A stretch of DNA of 39,604 nt, from NCBI GenBank assembly GCA_913776825.1, contig CAJYPV010000029.1, forward strand, positions 1 to 39,604, written 5' to 3'. This document shows, piece by piece, positions 16,997-25,203 of the stretch. The stretch comes from Burkholderiaceae bacterium. GTDB taxonomy: Bacteria; Pseudomonadota; Gammaproteobacteria; Burkholderiales; Burkholderiaceae_C. The position numbers and the translations under genes are program-made. A model generated the notes under the pieces. The model was not told where the DNA came from. It searched no databases and saw only the letters and a program-made list of their open reading frames with translations. The number at the start of each line of letters is the position of its first letter. Position 1 is the first letter of the stretch.

Positions 16997-17719
16997 ATGC
17001 GTGAACTGATCAAGTCCTCGGACCGTGGTTATGCCGATCACGGCTGGCTCAAGAGCTTCCACAGCTTCTCGTTCGCCAACTACTACAACCCCCAGCGCAT
17101 GGGCTTCGGGCCGCTGCGGGTGATCAATGAGGACCGCATCGCCGGCGGCACCGGCTTCGGCACCCACGGTCACCGGGACATGGAAATCATCAGCTATGTG
17201 CTGAGCGGCGAACTGGCCCACCAGGACAGCATGGGCAACGGCAAGCCCGGCGGCGAGCATGCCGGCGTGATCCGTCCCGGCGATGTGCAGCGCATGAGCG
17301 CGGGCACCGGCGTGATGCACAGCGAGTACAACCACTCGAAGGACGGCCAGACCCACTTCCTGCAGATCTGGGTCATGCCGGACCGCCAGGGCGTCGCGCC
17401 CAGCTATGAGCAGAAGCATTTCGCCGACGACGAGAAGCGCGGCCGCCTGCGTCTGGTGGCATCGCCGGATGGCGCGGAGGATTCGGTCTCGATCCACCAG
17501 GATGCGCGGCTGTATGCCGGACTGTTCAATGGCGATGAACGCGCCGAGCTGCCGCTGAAGGCCGATCGCCTGAGCTATGTGCATCTGGTGCGTGGCCATT
17601 TGACCGTCAACGGCGAAGCGCTGCAGGCCGGCGATGCGCTGCAACTCGCCAAGGAAGAAGGCCTGGTGATCGAGCGCGGCCAGGACGCCGAAGTGCTGGT
17701 GTTCGACCTGCCGGCCTGA
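16997..17719 (+). CDS. Pirin family protein (YhhW-like bicupin)
   Basis: 240 residues from the ATG at 16997, preceded by AGGAG. Pirins are two-cupin metal proteins; the E. coli homologue YhhW has quercetin 2,3-dioxygenase activity in vitro. Metal ligands expected in the N-terminal cupin are present: His57 and His59 in THGHRDMEI, and His108 with Glu110 in GTGVMHSEYN. The C-terminal cupin lacks ligands, as usual. Cytoplasmic. The divergent LysR gene is the probable regulator. The natural substrate is not known. Confidence 0.92.
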   Translation: MRELIKSSDRGYADHGWLKSFHSFSFANYYNPQRMGFGPLRVINEDRIAGGTGFGTHGHRDMEIISYVLSGELAHQDSMGNGKPGGEHAGVIRPGDVQRMSAGTGVMHSEYNHSKDGQTHFLQIWVMPDRQGVAPSYEQKHFADDEKRGRLRLVASPDGAEDSVSIHQDARLYAGLFNGDERAELPLKADRLSYVHLVRGHLTVNGEALQAGDALQLAKEEGLVIERGQDAEVLVFDLPA

Positions 17720-17729
17720 CCGGCCGACA

Positions 17730-17808
17730 GACGCTCTGCGAAGCTCCCGCGACCAGAGAGGACCCCGACGCGGGGTCCGCTCGGCCGCGAGGGGTGATGC
17801 AGAGCGTC
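17730..17808. terminator. Nested inverted repeats between pirin and MFS genes
   Basis: Outer arms GACGCTCTGC (17730-17739) and GCAGAGCGTC (17799-17808) match perfectly. Inside, GGACCCC (17760-17766) pairs with GGGGTCC (17772-17778) around a five-base loop. The whole block lies between convergent genes. Probably a bidirectional terminator; it could also extrude as a cruciform. Confidence 0.6.
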
Positions 17809-17818
17809 CGTCGCGGGC

Positions 17819-19294
17819 TCACTCCACCAGCCGGGAGTCGCCCTTCTCGTCCGATCGGCCTTCATCGCGGCGCAGCTGGTGAAAGATGAAGGCCGCCATC
17901 GCGGCCATCACGCCCAGCGCCAGGTAGGTCGCATGGAAGGCCGGCACCATCGCCGGCCCGTCGGTGCGCGGCACGCCTTGGGCGAACATCAGCAGGAACG
18001 CGCTGGACGTCGCCACGCCCAGGCTCATCGACAACTGCATCACCACCGCCAGCAGGCTGTTGCCGCTGCTGGCGGTGCGTTCATCCAGATCACCCAGCGT
18101 CAGGGTGTTCATGGCGGTGAACTGCATGCTGTTGACCATGCCGAAGGTGCCCAGATGCAGGGCCAGCCAGAGATGGCCGACGTCCCTCGGAATCAGCGCG
18201 AAGCTGGCGATCAGCGCGCCGAGCAGCACGGTGTTGACGATCAGCACCCGCCGATAACCCGCCCAGCGCAGCAGCCGGATCGCGAGCGTCTTGGTGAACA
18301 TGGCGCCCAGCACCGCCGGGATCATCGACAGGCCGGCCTCGCTGGGCGTGAAGCCCAGCCCGACCTGCAGAAACAGCGGCGTGAGGAAAGGCGTCGCGCC
18401 GCTGCCCAGCCGCGCGAAGATGTTGCCCAGCAAGCCGATGCGGAAGGTCGGCACGGCGAACAACGCCGGCGCGAAGAGTGGCGCCTCGCTGCGGCTGGCA
18501 TGCAGCCAGTAGCTCATCATGCAGGCCACGCCGGCGACCAGCATCACCAGGCAGATCGCCACGCTGACCACATGCTCGCCAAAGCCCTGCAGCGCCAGCG
18601 ACAGCAGCATCAACCCGGCGCTGAACAGCGCATAACCGCCCCAGTCGAAGCGCGCGCCCGCCGGCCCGAGGATCTGCGGCATGTAGCGTCGACAGGCCCA
18701 GGCGCCCACCAGCCCGACCGGCAGGTTCAACAGGAAGATCCAATGCCAGCTCGCGAACTGCGTCAGCACGCCGCCCAAGGTCGGGCCGAGCAACGGACCG
18801 ACCAGGCCGGGCAAGGTGATGAAGGTCATCACCGACAGGAACTCCCCCTTCGGAAACGCGCGCAGCACCACCAAGCGCCCCACCGGCACCAACAGCGCGC
18901 CGCCCACGCCCTGCACCACCCGCGCCGCGACCAGGAACTGCAGGCTGGGCGCCACCGCGCACAGCAGCGAGCCGAAGGTGAACAGGCCGATCGCCCAAAG
19001 GAAGACGCTGCGCGTGCCGAAGCGATCCGCCAGCCAACCCGATGCCGGGATCAGCAGCGCCACGGTCAGCAGATAGGCCACCACCGCCGATTGCATGCGC
19101 AGCGGGTTCTCGCCCAGGTCGCGGGCCATGCCGGGCAGCGCGGTGTTGAGGATGGTCGTGTCCAGCGTCTGCATGAAGAACGCCAGCGCCACCACCCAGG
19201 GCAGGAAGCGCCGGGTGGCCGCATCGAGCACCGGGCGCAAGGCGGTGGACGGGATGGCGCCACTGGCGGCGTCGGGAGGCACTTCGGTCGGCAT
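17819..19294 (-). CDS. MFS multidrug transporter, DHA2 (MdtD-like) family
   Basis: 491 residues from the ATG at 19294 (GAGGACC upstream; the longer frame to 19375 is not needed). It starts TM1 with ALAFFMQTLDTTILNTALPGMARDLGENPLRM, very close to E. coli MdtD, followed by SGWLADRFGTR (motif A) and RVVQGVGGALLVPVGRL (motif C). The helix count suits a 12-14 TM proton-driven drug exporter. It is divergent from the HAD gene over 132 bases. The substrate is unknown. Confidence 0.9.
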   Translation of the reverse strand: MPTEVPPDAASGAIPSTALRPVLDAATRRFLPWVVALAFFMQTLDTTILNTALPGMARDLGENPLRMQSAVVAYLLTVALLIPASGWLADRFGTRSVFLWAIGLFTFGSLLCAVAPSLQFLVAARVVQGVGGALLVPVGRLVVLRAFPKGEFLSVMTFITLPGLVGPLLGPTLGGVLTQFASWHWIFLLNLPVGLVGAWACRRYMPQILGPAGARFDWGGYALFSAGLMLLSLALQGFGEHVVSVAICLVMLVAGVACMMSYWLHASRSEAPLFAPALFAVPTFRIGLLGNIFARLGSGATPFLTPLFLQVGLGFTPSEAGLSMIPAVLGAMFTKTLAIRLLRWAGYRRVLIVNTVLLGALIASFALIPRDVGHLWLALHLGTFGMVNSMQFTAMNTLTLGDLDERTASSGNSLLAVVMQLSMSLGVATSSAFLLMFAQGVPRTDGPAMVPAFHATYLALGVMAAMAAFIFHQLRRDEGRSDEKGDSRLVE

Positions 19295-19426
19295 GGTCCT
19301 CAGTATCCGCCCGCCTGGCCGGCGTACGATGCCGGGCTGCGCAACCCTGCCGTGCTGCGCCCGGTGATCGCACACGGGGGCGGTTCATCGCCGGCGCCGC
19401 GCTCTTCCTGGCTGTCGACCTCCACC

Positions 19427-20302
19427 ATGCGCTTTTATGTTTCCGATATGGACGGCACCCTGCTCGATCCGCAGGCCCGTCTTTCCGCCGCCACCCGCGA
19501 AGGGCTGATGGAGCTGCTGTCCGAAGGGCTCGCCTTCACCGTAGCGAGTGCACGGCACGTGGTGTCGATCGCGCGCATCCTGGACGGCCTGCCGATCACG
19601 CTGCCGGTGGTGTCCTCCAACGGCGCCTACATCAGCGACCTGCGCACCGGCCAGCATGAGCTGGTCAATGCGATGTCGCCGGCGCTGGGCCAGTCGCTGT
19701 TTGCGCTGGTGCGTCGTCATGGACTGATGCCGTTCATCGCCACCCATGGCCCGAAGGGCGATCAGCTCTTCTGGCAGGAGGTGCAGAACGCCGGCCAGCA
19801 GCGCTTCGTCGCCGAGCGCCAACGCAATGCCGATCCGCGGCTGCGCCAGGTGGATCGTCTGCAGGATCAGCTCGACGATCCGCTGGTGACGATGCTGGTC
19901 GTGGATCGCGTCGAACCGCTGGCTGCGCTGCAGGCGGAAATCCACGCCTTGTGCGGCGACCAGGTCACCACCCATCTGGCCGAGGATCTCTACCTGCCCG
20001 GCTGGCCCTGGCTCAACATCCATGACCGCCGCGCCAGCAAGGACCAGGCGATCGCCACCCTGGCCGAGCGCTATCAGCTGCATGACCGGGAACTGGTGGT
20101 CTTCGGCGATCAGGTGAATGACCTGAGCATGCTGCGCGCCGCTCATCACGCCATCGCCGTCGCCAATGCGAGCGACGACGTCAAGCAGGCCGCGCATCAC
20201 ATCATCGGGCCGCATCACGAGGATGCGGTGCTGCACTTCATCCGCGAGGACTGGCGCCGCCTGCGCCCGATCGTCAGCGGCTTGCCGACAGCTCGTCCCT
20301 GA
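19427..20302 (+). CDS. HAD-IIB (Cof-type) phosphatase
   Basis: 291 residues starting MRFYVSDMDGTLLD. HAD motif I is DMDGTLLD (nucleophile and acid Asp), motif II is TVASAR, the motif III Lys is in RRASKDQAI, motif IV is VFGDQVNDLSML. The insert between II and III is the C2b cap of the Cof subfamily. Such enzymes hydrolyse sugar phosphates, nucleotides or cofactor precursors; which one here cannot be told. Its 3' end overlaps the convergent prpE gene by 29 bases. Confidence 0.9.
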   Translation: MRFYVSDMDGTLLDPQARLSAATREGLMELLSEGLAFTVASARHVVSIARILDGLPITLPVVSSNGAYISDLRTGQHELVNAMSPALGQSLFALVRRHGLMPFIATHGPKGDQLFWQEVQNAGQQRFVAERQRNADPRLRQVDRLQDQLDDPLVTMLVVDRVEPLAALQAEIHALCGDQVTTHLAEDLYLPGWPWLNIHDRRASKDQAIATLAERYQLHDRELVVFGDQVNDLSMLRAAHHAIAVANASDDVKQAAHHIIGPHHEDAVLHFIREDWRRLRPIVSGLPTARP

Positions 20303-22172
20303 TGCGCTCCAGCGCGGCGGGGTCGTCGATGGTGCTGAGGTCGCCGACCTCGCGCCCCTCCGCCACCGCCTGCAGGGCGCGGCGCAGCAGCTTGCCGGAT
20401 CGGGTCTTGGGCAAGGCCGTCACCAGCCGCACCCGCGCCGGCCGGGCGACCGCGCCCAGCTCGGCATCGACCTTCTTCATGATCTCGCCTTCCAGCGCCA
20501 TCGCGGCCTCCGGCGTGGCCGCCCGCGCCGGATCGCGCAGCACCGCGAAGGCCAGCGCGACCTGACCCTTCAACGCATCCGCCACGCCGACCACCGCCAC
20601 TTCCGCGACCGCTGGATGGCCGGCGATGCATTCCTCGATCTCGCGGGTGCCCAGCCGATGACCGGCGACATTGATCACGTCATCGCTGCGGCCCAGGATG
20701 AAGTAATAGCCGTCCTCGTCCCGCACCGCCCAGTCGAAGGTCGAATAGACCTGCCGGCCCGGCGTGCCGGACCAGTAGGTGCGCACGAAGCGGTCGTCAT
20801 CCCGCCAGACGGTCTGCAGGCAGCCGGGCGGCAGCGGGCCTTCGATGACCAGCAGACCTTTCTGATGCGCGCCGGTGAGGACCTCGCCGGTCTGCTCATC
20901 CAGCAGTTGCACCCGATAGCCGTACATCGGCACGCCCGGGGAGCCGAGCCTCGGCTGCGCGGGCGCCACGCCGCGCGCGAGCGTCAGGATCGGCCAGCCG
21001 GTTTCGGTCTGCCAATAGTTGTCGACGATCGGCTTGCCGATGCCTTCGGAAATCCAGCGAGCCGTGGGCTCATCCAGCGGCTCACCCGCCAGGAACAGCG
21101 CCCGCAGCGAGGACAGGTCATATCGGGTCAGGAAGGCCGGATCCTGCTTCTTCAGGACGCGCACCGCCGTGGGCGCGCTGAACATGCCGGTCACCCGGTA
21201 TTGCTCGACCAGCCGCCACCAGATGCCGGCATCGGGACAGGTCGGCAGGCCTTCATACATCAGCGTCGCCATGCCGGCGATCAGCGGGCCGTAGACGATG
21301 TAGCTGTGGCCGACGACCCAACCGATGTCGCTGGTGGAGAAAAAGGTCTCGCCCGGTCGCCCATCGAAGATGTGCTTCATGCTGGCCGCCAGCGCGACCG
21401 CGTAGCCGCCGGTATCGCGCTGCACGCCCTTCGGCTTGCCGGTCGTGCCGCTGGTGTAGAGCGTGTAGCTGGGCGCCTCGGACGGCATCCAGACGCAATC
21501 CAGCGCTTGATCCAGGCTGGCCTCGCGCTCGGGCGCGTAATCCAGGTCACGACCCGGCGTCCGCTCGAACGGGCTCAGACCGCGGTCGATCATCAGCACC
21601 CGGGTGGGCGGATGGGCCGACAGCCGAATCGCCTCATCCAGCAGCGGCTTGTACGGCACCACCTTGCCGCCTCGGCTGCCGGCATCCGCGCTGACGATCA
21701 ATACGGGTTGGGCATCGTCGATGCGATTGGCCAGCGCATGGCTCGCGAATCCGCCGAACACGACCGAATGGATGGCGCCCAGCCGCGCGCAGGCCAGCAT
21801 CGCGAACGCCGCCTCCGGAATCATCGGCATGTAGATCAGCACCCGATCGCCCGGCTGCACGCCCTGCCGGCGCAGGATCACCGCCATCGCGCTGACCTCG
21901 CGCTTCAACTCGGCGAAGCTGTAGGTCCGCTCCTGGCCGACCTCGGTCGACACCCAGATCAGCGCCGGCGCGTCCGGACGCTGGGCCGCATGGCGGTCCA
22001 CCGCGTTGTGGCAGAGGTTGGTGGTGCCGCCCGAAAACCATCGGGCGAACGGCGGGCGGCTGGTGTCACAGACCGCCTTAAAGGGCTGGGCCCAGTCGAT
22101 CAGTCGGGCCTGCTCGGTCCAGAACGCGTCGGGATCGTTGAGCGAGCGGGCGTGGAAGTCCTCATAGCGCAT
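20274..22172 (-). CDS. prpE: Propionate--CoA ligase PrpE
   Basis: 632 residues, full length. Activates propionate through propionyl-AMP to propionyl-CoA, feeding the methylcitrate cycle. ANL-family motifs: YTSGTTGKPKGVQRDTGG (near 255), SDIGWVVGHSYIVYGPL, DNYWQTETGWPI, FILGRSDDVINVAGHRLG and the catalytic-Lys motif KTRSGKLLRR near the C-terminus. The GVQRDTGGYAVALAASMKH stretch separates PrpE from acetyl-CoA synthetase. The start at 22172 (MRYEDFHARS) is the family start. No prpB, prpC or prpD is adjacent. Confidence 0.94.
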   Translation of the reverse strand: MRYEDFHARSLNDPDAFWTEQARLIDWAQPFKAVCDTSRPPFARWFSGGTTNLCHNAVDRHAAQRPDAPALIWVSTEVGQERTYSFAELKREVSAMAVILRRQGVQPGDRVLIYMPMIPEAAFAMLACARLGAIHSVVFGGFASHALANRIDDAQPVLIVSADAGSRGGKVVPYKPLLDEAIRLSAHPPTRVLMIDRGLSPFERTPGRDLDYAPEREASLDQALDCVWMPSEAPSYTLYTSGTTGKPKGVQRDTGGYAVALAASMKHIFDGRPGETFFSTSDIGWVVGHSYIVYGPLIAGMATLMYEGLPTCPDAGIWWRLVEQYRVTGMFSAPTAVRVLKKQDPAFLTRYDLSSLRALFLAGEPLDEPTARWISEGIGKPIVDNYWQTETGWPILTLARGVAPAQPRLGSPGVPMYGYRVQLLDEQTGEVLTGAHQKGLLVIEGPLPPGCLQTVWRDDDRFVRTYWSGTPGRQVYSTFDWAVRDEDGYYFILGRSDDVINVAGHRLGTREIEECIAGHPAVAEVAVVGVADALKGQVALAFAVLRDPARAATPEAAMALEGEIMKKVDAELGAVARPARVRLVTALPKTRSGKLLRRALQAVAEGREVGDLSTIDDPAALERIRDELSASR

Positions 22173-22527
22173 GTCGGGTCTCCGTGCCGGCGGTCTGCTG
22201 TCGCCGTCCGGTGATTTCATGCGCGGGTTCTGACGACACCCTGACCTGACGCCGCGATTCCCATCGCCTGAGGCCCGGTTGAAAAAACACGGAAGCGCGT
22301 TTTTCAAGGCGCCCAGCCCCTAAAGGCGCAAAAAAGCACACGCTCTGAAACGTCTGCGTACAGACTTTGTTACAGGCCCTGTGGTCCAATTCGGGCACTT
22401 TCCGAGGGAGGGATCGGCGCCTCAGGCGTCCGTGATTTCCCGCAGCCAGGCGTCATCCACGGGCAATCCCGGAGGCGCGACGCTTGACCGGCGGGCGGAG
22501 GCTTCCTAAGCTCGCCGCCCAATAACG
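22173..22527. other. Divergent intergenic region between prpE and the NlpC/P60 gene
   Basis: 355 bases without a gene. It is AT-richer in the middle. Seen: inverted arms TTGAAAAA (22279-22286) and TTTTTCAA (22300-22307) with a 13-base spacer; GTCTG-cgta-CAGAC near 22352-22365; and the odd palindrome ACAGGCCCTGT just after. These look like operator or leader structures for the two divergent genes. No confident -35/-10 pair was found. Confidence 0.45.
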
Positions 22528-23805
22528 ATGCAAAACATCCCTTTCTTCCCGCTCTCCTCCCCTCGTCAGACTGCCGTCCAGCGTGCAACCGCCGCCATCG
22601 GACTGAGCTGTGCCCTGATCGGTGGTGCATGCTGGGCCCAAGCGGCGCCCGAGCAAGCGGCTCCGTCGACGGCCGCCGTGGCCGGGAAGGCTGAGAAAAC
22701 AGGCCAGAGCGAGAAGATCGACGGCGCCGAGAAATCGGCAGTGCAGGACGGCAAGTCCTCCAAGTCGTCGAAGAAGACCACCCACAAGACGACCGCGTCA
22801 TCCAAGCAGGGCAAGAACGGTGCCCACGGCAAGACCGACGCGAAGTCCACCGACAAGTCGGCCGAGAAGGCCTCTGACAAAGCGTCGGACAAGCCCGCGG
22901 ACAAGGTGGCGGATGCCAAGTCGGCTGACGGCAAGTCGTCCGAGCTGAAGACCGCTGACGTCAAGGTCAGCGAGAAGGCGTCGGACAAATCGGCCGAAAA
23001 GACTTCTGAGAAGGCCTCCGACAAGCCGGCAGACAAGCCCGCGACGCCGGTGCTGGCCCAGACCAAGACGGATGCCGTGCCGCCTGCCGGCACGATGATG
23101 GGCGCGTACGGCCAGAGCCTGATGCGTGCCAACGGCGCGACCACGGTCGCCGCCGCGCCCAGTCCGGCCCCGCAAGGCATGGCCCTGAGCGCCGCGCCCA
23201 CCGTGGCGACGCTGGCCGCCGTGACCACCGCTCCGTCGCCGTCCACCGCCAATGCCCTGCCGCCCACCGCAATGATGGGTGCGGCGGGCGTGGCCGCCGG
23301 GGACTCGGTGTCCCGCTTCCTGCAGCAGCGCGGCATCGTCGCGCAGGCTCAGGCGCAAACCCAGGCGGAAAACGCCGGTCTGCTGAACCAGGTGCGGGAC
23401 AAGGCGTCCGATCTGGTGATGTCAGCCATGAATTTCCTGGGCGTGCCGTACCGTCGCGGCGGCAATTCGGTCTCGAACGGCTTCGATTGCAGCGGCTTCA
23501 CCCGCCACATCTTCGAGATGAGCGTCGGCCTGGTGCTGCCGCGCCGTGCCGATGAGCAGGCCAAGCTGTCCAGCCTGGTTTCCATCAAGAAAGAAGACCT
23601 CAAGCCCGGCGATCTGGTGTTCTTCAACACCATGCGCGCGACCTTCTCCCATGTCGGCATCTATGTCGGCGAGGGCAAGTTCATCCATTCGCCGCGCGTC
23701 GGCGGTGCGGTGCGGGTGGAAGACATGCGCGAAGCCTATTGGGCCAAGCGCTTCACCGGCGCGCGCCGCGCCGATCTGGCCGCCCAGGCGACACCTGGCA
23801 CCTGA
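22528..23805 (+). CDS. Secreted NlpC/P60 peptidoglycan hydrolase with Lys-rich linker
   Basis: 425 residues. The N-terminal hydrophobic segment (about 20-40, ending WAQAAPE) is a signal peptide. Residues 55-175 are low complexity, rich in KS, SDK and ADK repeats; 185-290 are Ala/Pro-rich. The C-terminal NlpC/P60 domain (about 297-415) cleaves D-Glu-diaminopimelate links in cell-wall peptides: catalytic Cys321 in FDCSGF, His375 in SHVGIYVG and the third polar residue His387 in FIHSPR. The long charged linker probably spans the periplasm or binds polyanionic wall components; that is inference. Confidence 0.92.
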   Translation: MQNIPFFPLSSPRQTAVQRATAAIGLSCALIGGACWAQAAPEQAAPSTAAVAGKAEKTGQSEKIDGAEKSAVQDGKSSKSSKKTTHKTTASSKQGKNGAHGKTDAKSTDKSAEKASDKASDKPADKVADAKSADGKSSELKTADVKVSEKASDKSAEKTSEKASDKPADKPATPVLAQTKTDAVPPAGTMMGAYGQSLMRANGATTVAAAPSPAPQGMALSAAPTVATLAAVTTAPSPSTANALPPTAMMGAAGVAAGDSVSRFLQQRGIVAQAQAQTQAENAGLLNQVRDKASDLVMSAMNFLGVPYRRGGNSVSNGFDCSGFTRHIFEMSVGLVLPRRADEQAKLSSLVSIKKEDLKPGDLVFFNTMRATFSHVGIYVGEGKFIHSPRVGGAVRVEDMREAYWAKRFTGARRADLAAQATPGT

Positions 23806-23881
23806 GCCTTTTCGCCGGCCCGCCGAGCGCGGCCGGTCGCGGGCGAGTGCGTCGCTCCGCTGAGCGTTCCCCTGATTCATT

Positions 23882-23990
23882 GAGCGTCTCCGATCGGGAC
23901 GCTGACGGCGCTGCTGCGCGGGCGATCGGTTTGACCGCTCGAAGGTCGCCTCTGCAGGCGGCTTGCATGATCCGAATCAATCCCTGATTC
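23882..23990. terminator. Two hairpins after the NlpC/P60 gene
   Basis: AGCGTC/GACGCT around 23883-23902 and GAATCA-atccc-TGATTC at 23974-23990, the latter followed by ttg. Both are in the 210-base gap before the next gene and may end the NlpC/P60 transcript. Confidence 0.35.
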
Positions 23991-24015
23991 TTGCGGGCAG
24001 GCAGCATTGCGTCCC

Positions 24016-24864
24016 ATGCCCCGATCGCCTTCCTCTCACTCCTCCCGTCCCCCGCCGGAGCCTCGTCCGTCGCGTTTCGGCTTTCCGACCGAGGACGCGC
24101 TGCGCGAATCCCGCAGCTTCGGCGTGCGGCCGATTCCCTGGCTTCGTCCGCTGGGCTGGCTGGCTAGCGGATGGCGCGATCTGTGGCGCTGTCCGGTGCC
24201 GTCCTTGCTCCAGGGGCTGCTGCTGGCGCTGGCGGGTGCGCTGATCGTCGGCGCGGCGCATGACCGCTTCTGGCTGCTGGCCGGTGCGTTCAGTGCCTTT
24301 CTGCTGGTGGCGCCGATCCTCGCCGGTGGCTTCTATGCCTGCAGCCGCGCGCTGGAGCTGCATCGTCCCGCGACGATCGGCACCGCGCTGCGCGCCTGGC
24401 AGCCGACGCGCGGCCGCCTCGTCGCCTTCGGGCTGCTGCTCGCGATCTCGGGCGGCGGCTGGATGCTGTGTTCCGCCGCGCTGATCACCGGCTTCGCCGC
24501 CGGCACCGTCGACAGCCCGGAGGATTTCCTGCGGCATGTGGTGCTGGCCGAGCGCGGCTGGCTGTTCGAGACCTGGCTGGCGCTCGGCGCGCTGCTGGCC
24601 GCGCCGGTGTTTGCGTCGTCGGTGGTGGCGGTGCCTTTGTTGATGGATCGGCCGGTCAGCGTGCTGGCCGCGGTGTTCACCAGTTGGCGGGTGGTGATGA
24701 CCCATCCGGCGCCGCTCGCGATGTGGGCGCTGCTGATTCTGGTGATGACGCTGCTCGGCATGGCGACCGCGATGCTGGGCCTGATCGTGGTGCTGCCGTG
24801 GCTGGGTCATGCCAGTTGGCATGCCTATCGCGATCTGGTGCGGCCGATGGCGGCGGAGCGCTGA
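24016..24864 (+). CDS. DUF2189-like integral membrane protein
   Basis: 282 residues from the ATG at 24016 (a TTG at 24007 is possible). After a Pro/Ser/Arg-rich N-terminus comes FGVRPIPWLRPLGWLASGWRDL, typical of DUF2189, then about six hydrophobic helices including SLLQGLLLALAGALIVGAAH and PLAMWALLILVMTLLGMATA. Function is unknown; relatives are inner-membrane proteins. The downstream DUF2788 gene starts two bases after its stop, so the two are co-transcribed. Confidence 0.85.
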   Translation: MPRSPSSHSSRPPPEPRPSRFGFPTEDALRESRSFGVRPIPWLRPLGWLASGWRDLWRCPVPSLLQGLLLALAGALIVGAAHDRFWLLAGAFSAFLLVAPILAGGFYACSRALELHRPATIGTALRAWQPTRGRLVAFGLLLAISGGGWMLCSAALITGFAAGTVDSPEDFLRHVVLAERGWLFETWLALGALLAAPVFASSVVAVPLLMDRPVSVLAAVFTSWRVVMTHPAPLAMWALLILVMTLLGMATAMLGLIVVLPWLGHASWHAYRDLVRPMAAER

Positions 24865-24865
24865 G

Positions 24866-25084
24866 ATGTTCGGCTACAGCGAAGCGGACATCGCGCAGTT
24901 CGGCCTGACCTTCGGGGTCGGGGCGTTCATGCTCTACATGCTGTTCATCATCCTGCAGCTGGCGCGGGAATCGAAGGCGGGTCGGTTCGGCACCTTCGTG
25001 CTGCTGCTGGGCCTGGGATTCGGGCTGGTGGGCTTTCTGGCCAAGGGGCTGATCAAGTATTTCCTCCGAGGAGTCGGCAGTTGA
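24866..25084 (+). CDS. DUF2788-like small membrane protein
   Basis: 72 residues with two hydrophobic helices (FGVGAFMLYMLFIILQLA and GTFVLLLGLGFGLVGFLA) separated by a charged turn (RESKAGRF), and a basic C-terminus. Family and length fit DUF2788 of beta- and gammaproteobacteria; function unknown. The ATG at 24866 follows the upstream stop with one base between, so translation is probably coupled. A longer in-frame start inside the upstream gene is unlikely. Confidence 0.82.
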   Translation: MFGYSEADIAQFGLTFGVGAFMLYMLFIILQLARESKAGRFGTFVLLLGLGFGLVGFLAKGLIKYFLRGVGS

Positions 25085-25203
25085 TCCCGGCTATGCTGCG
25101 CCTCGACAGCCCCTCGCCCGCCGGCCCGTCCCGCTGAGTCACCGGGCCGCGATGCGGGGTCCCGATCGACCGAAAGGCCTTTGCGCCGCCAGCTCCGCGC
25201 CCC

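Noticed and set aside
17879..19426. Upstream extension of the HAD phosphatase frame to 17879
   Set aside because: It is the antisense of the MFS gene. The true start is the ATG at 19427, where HAD motif I begins.
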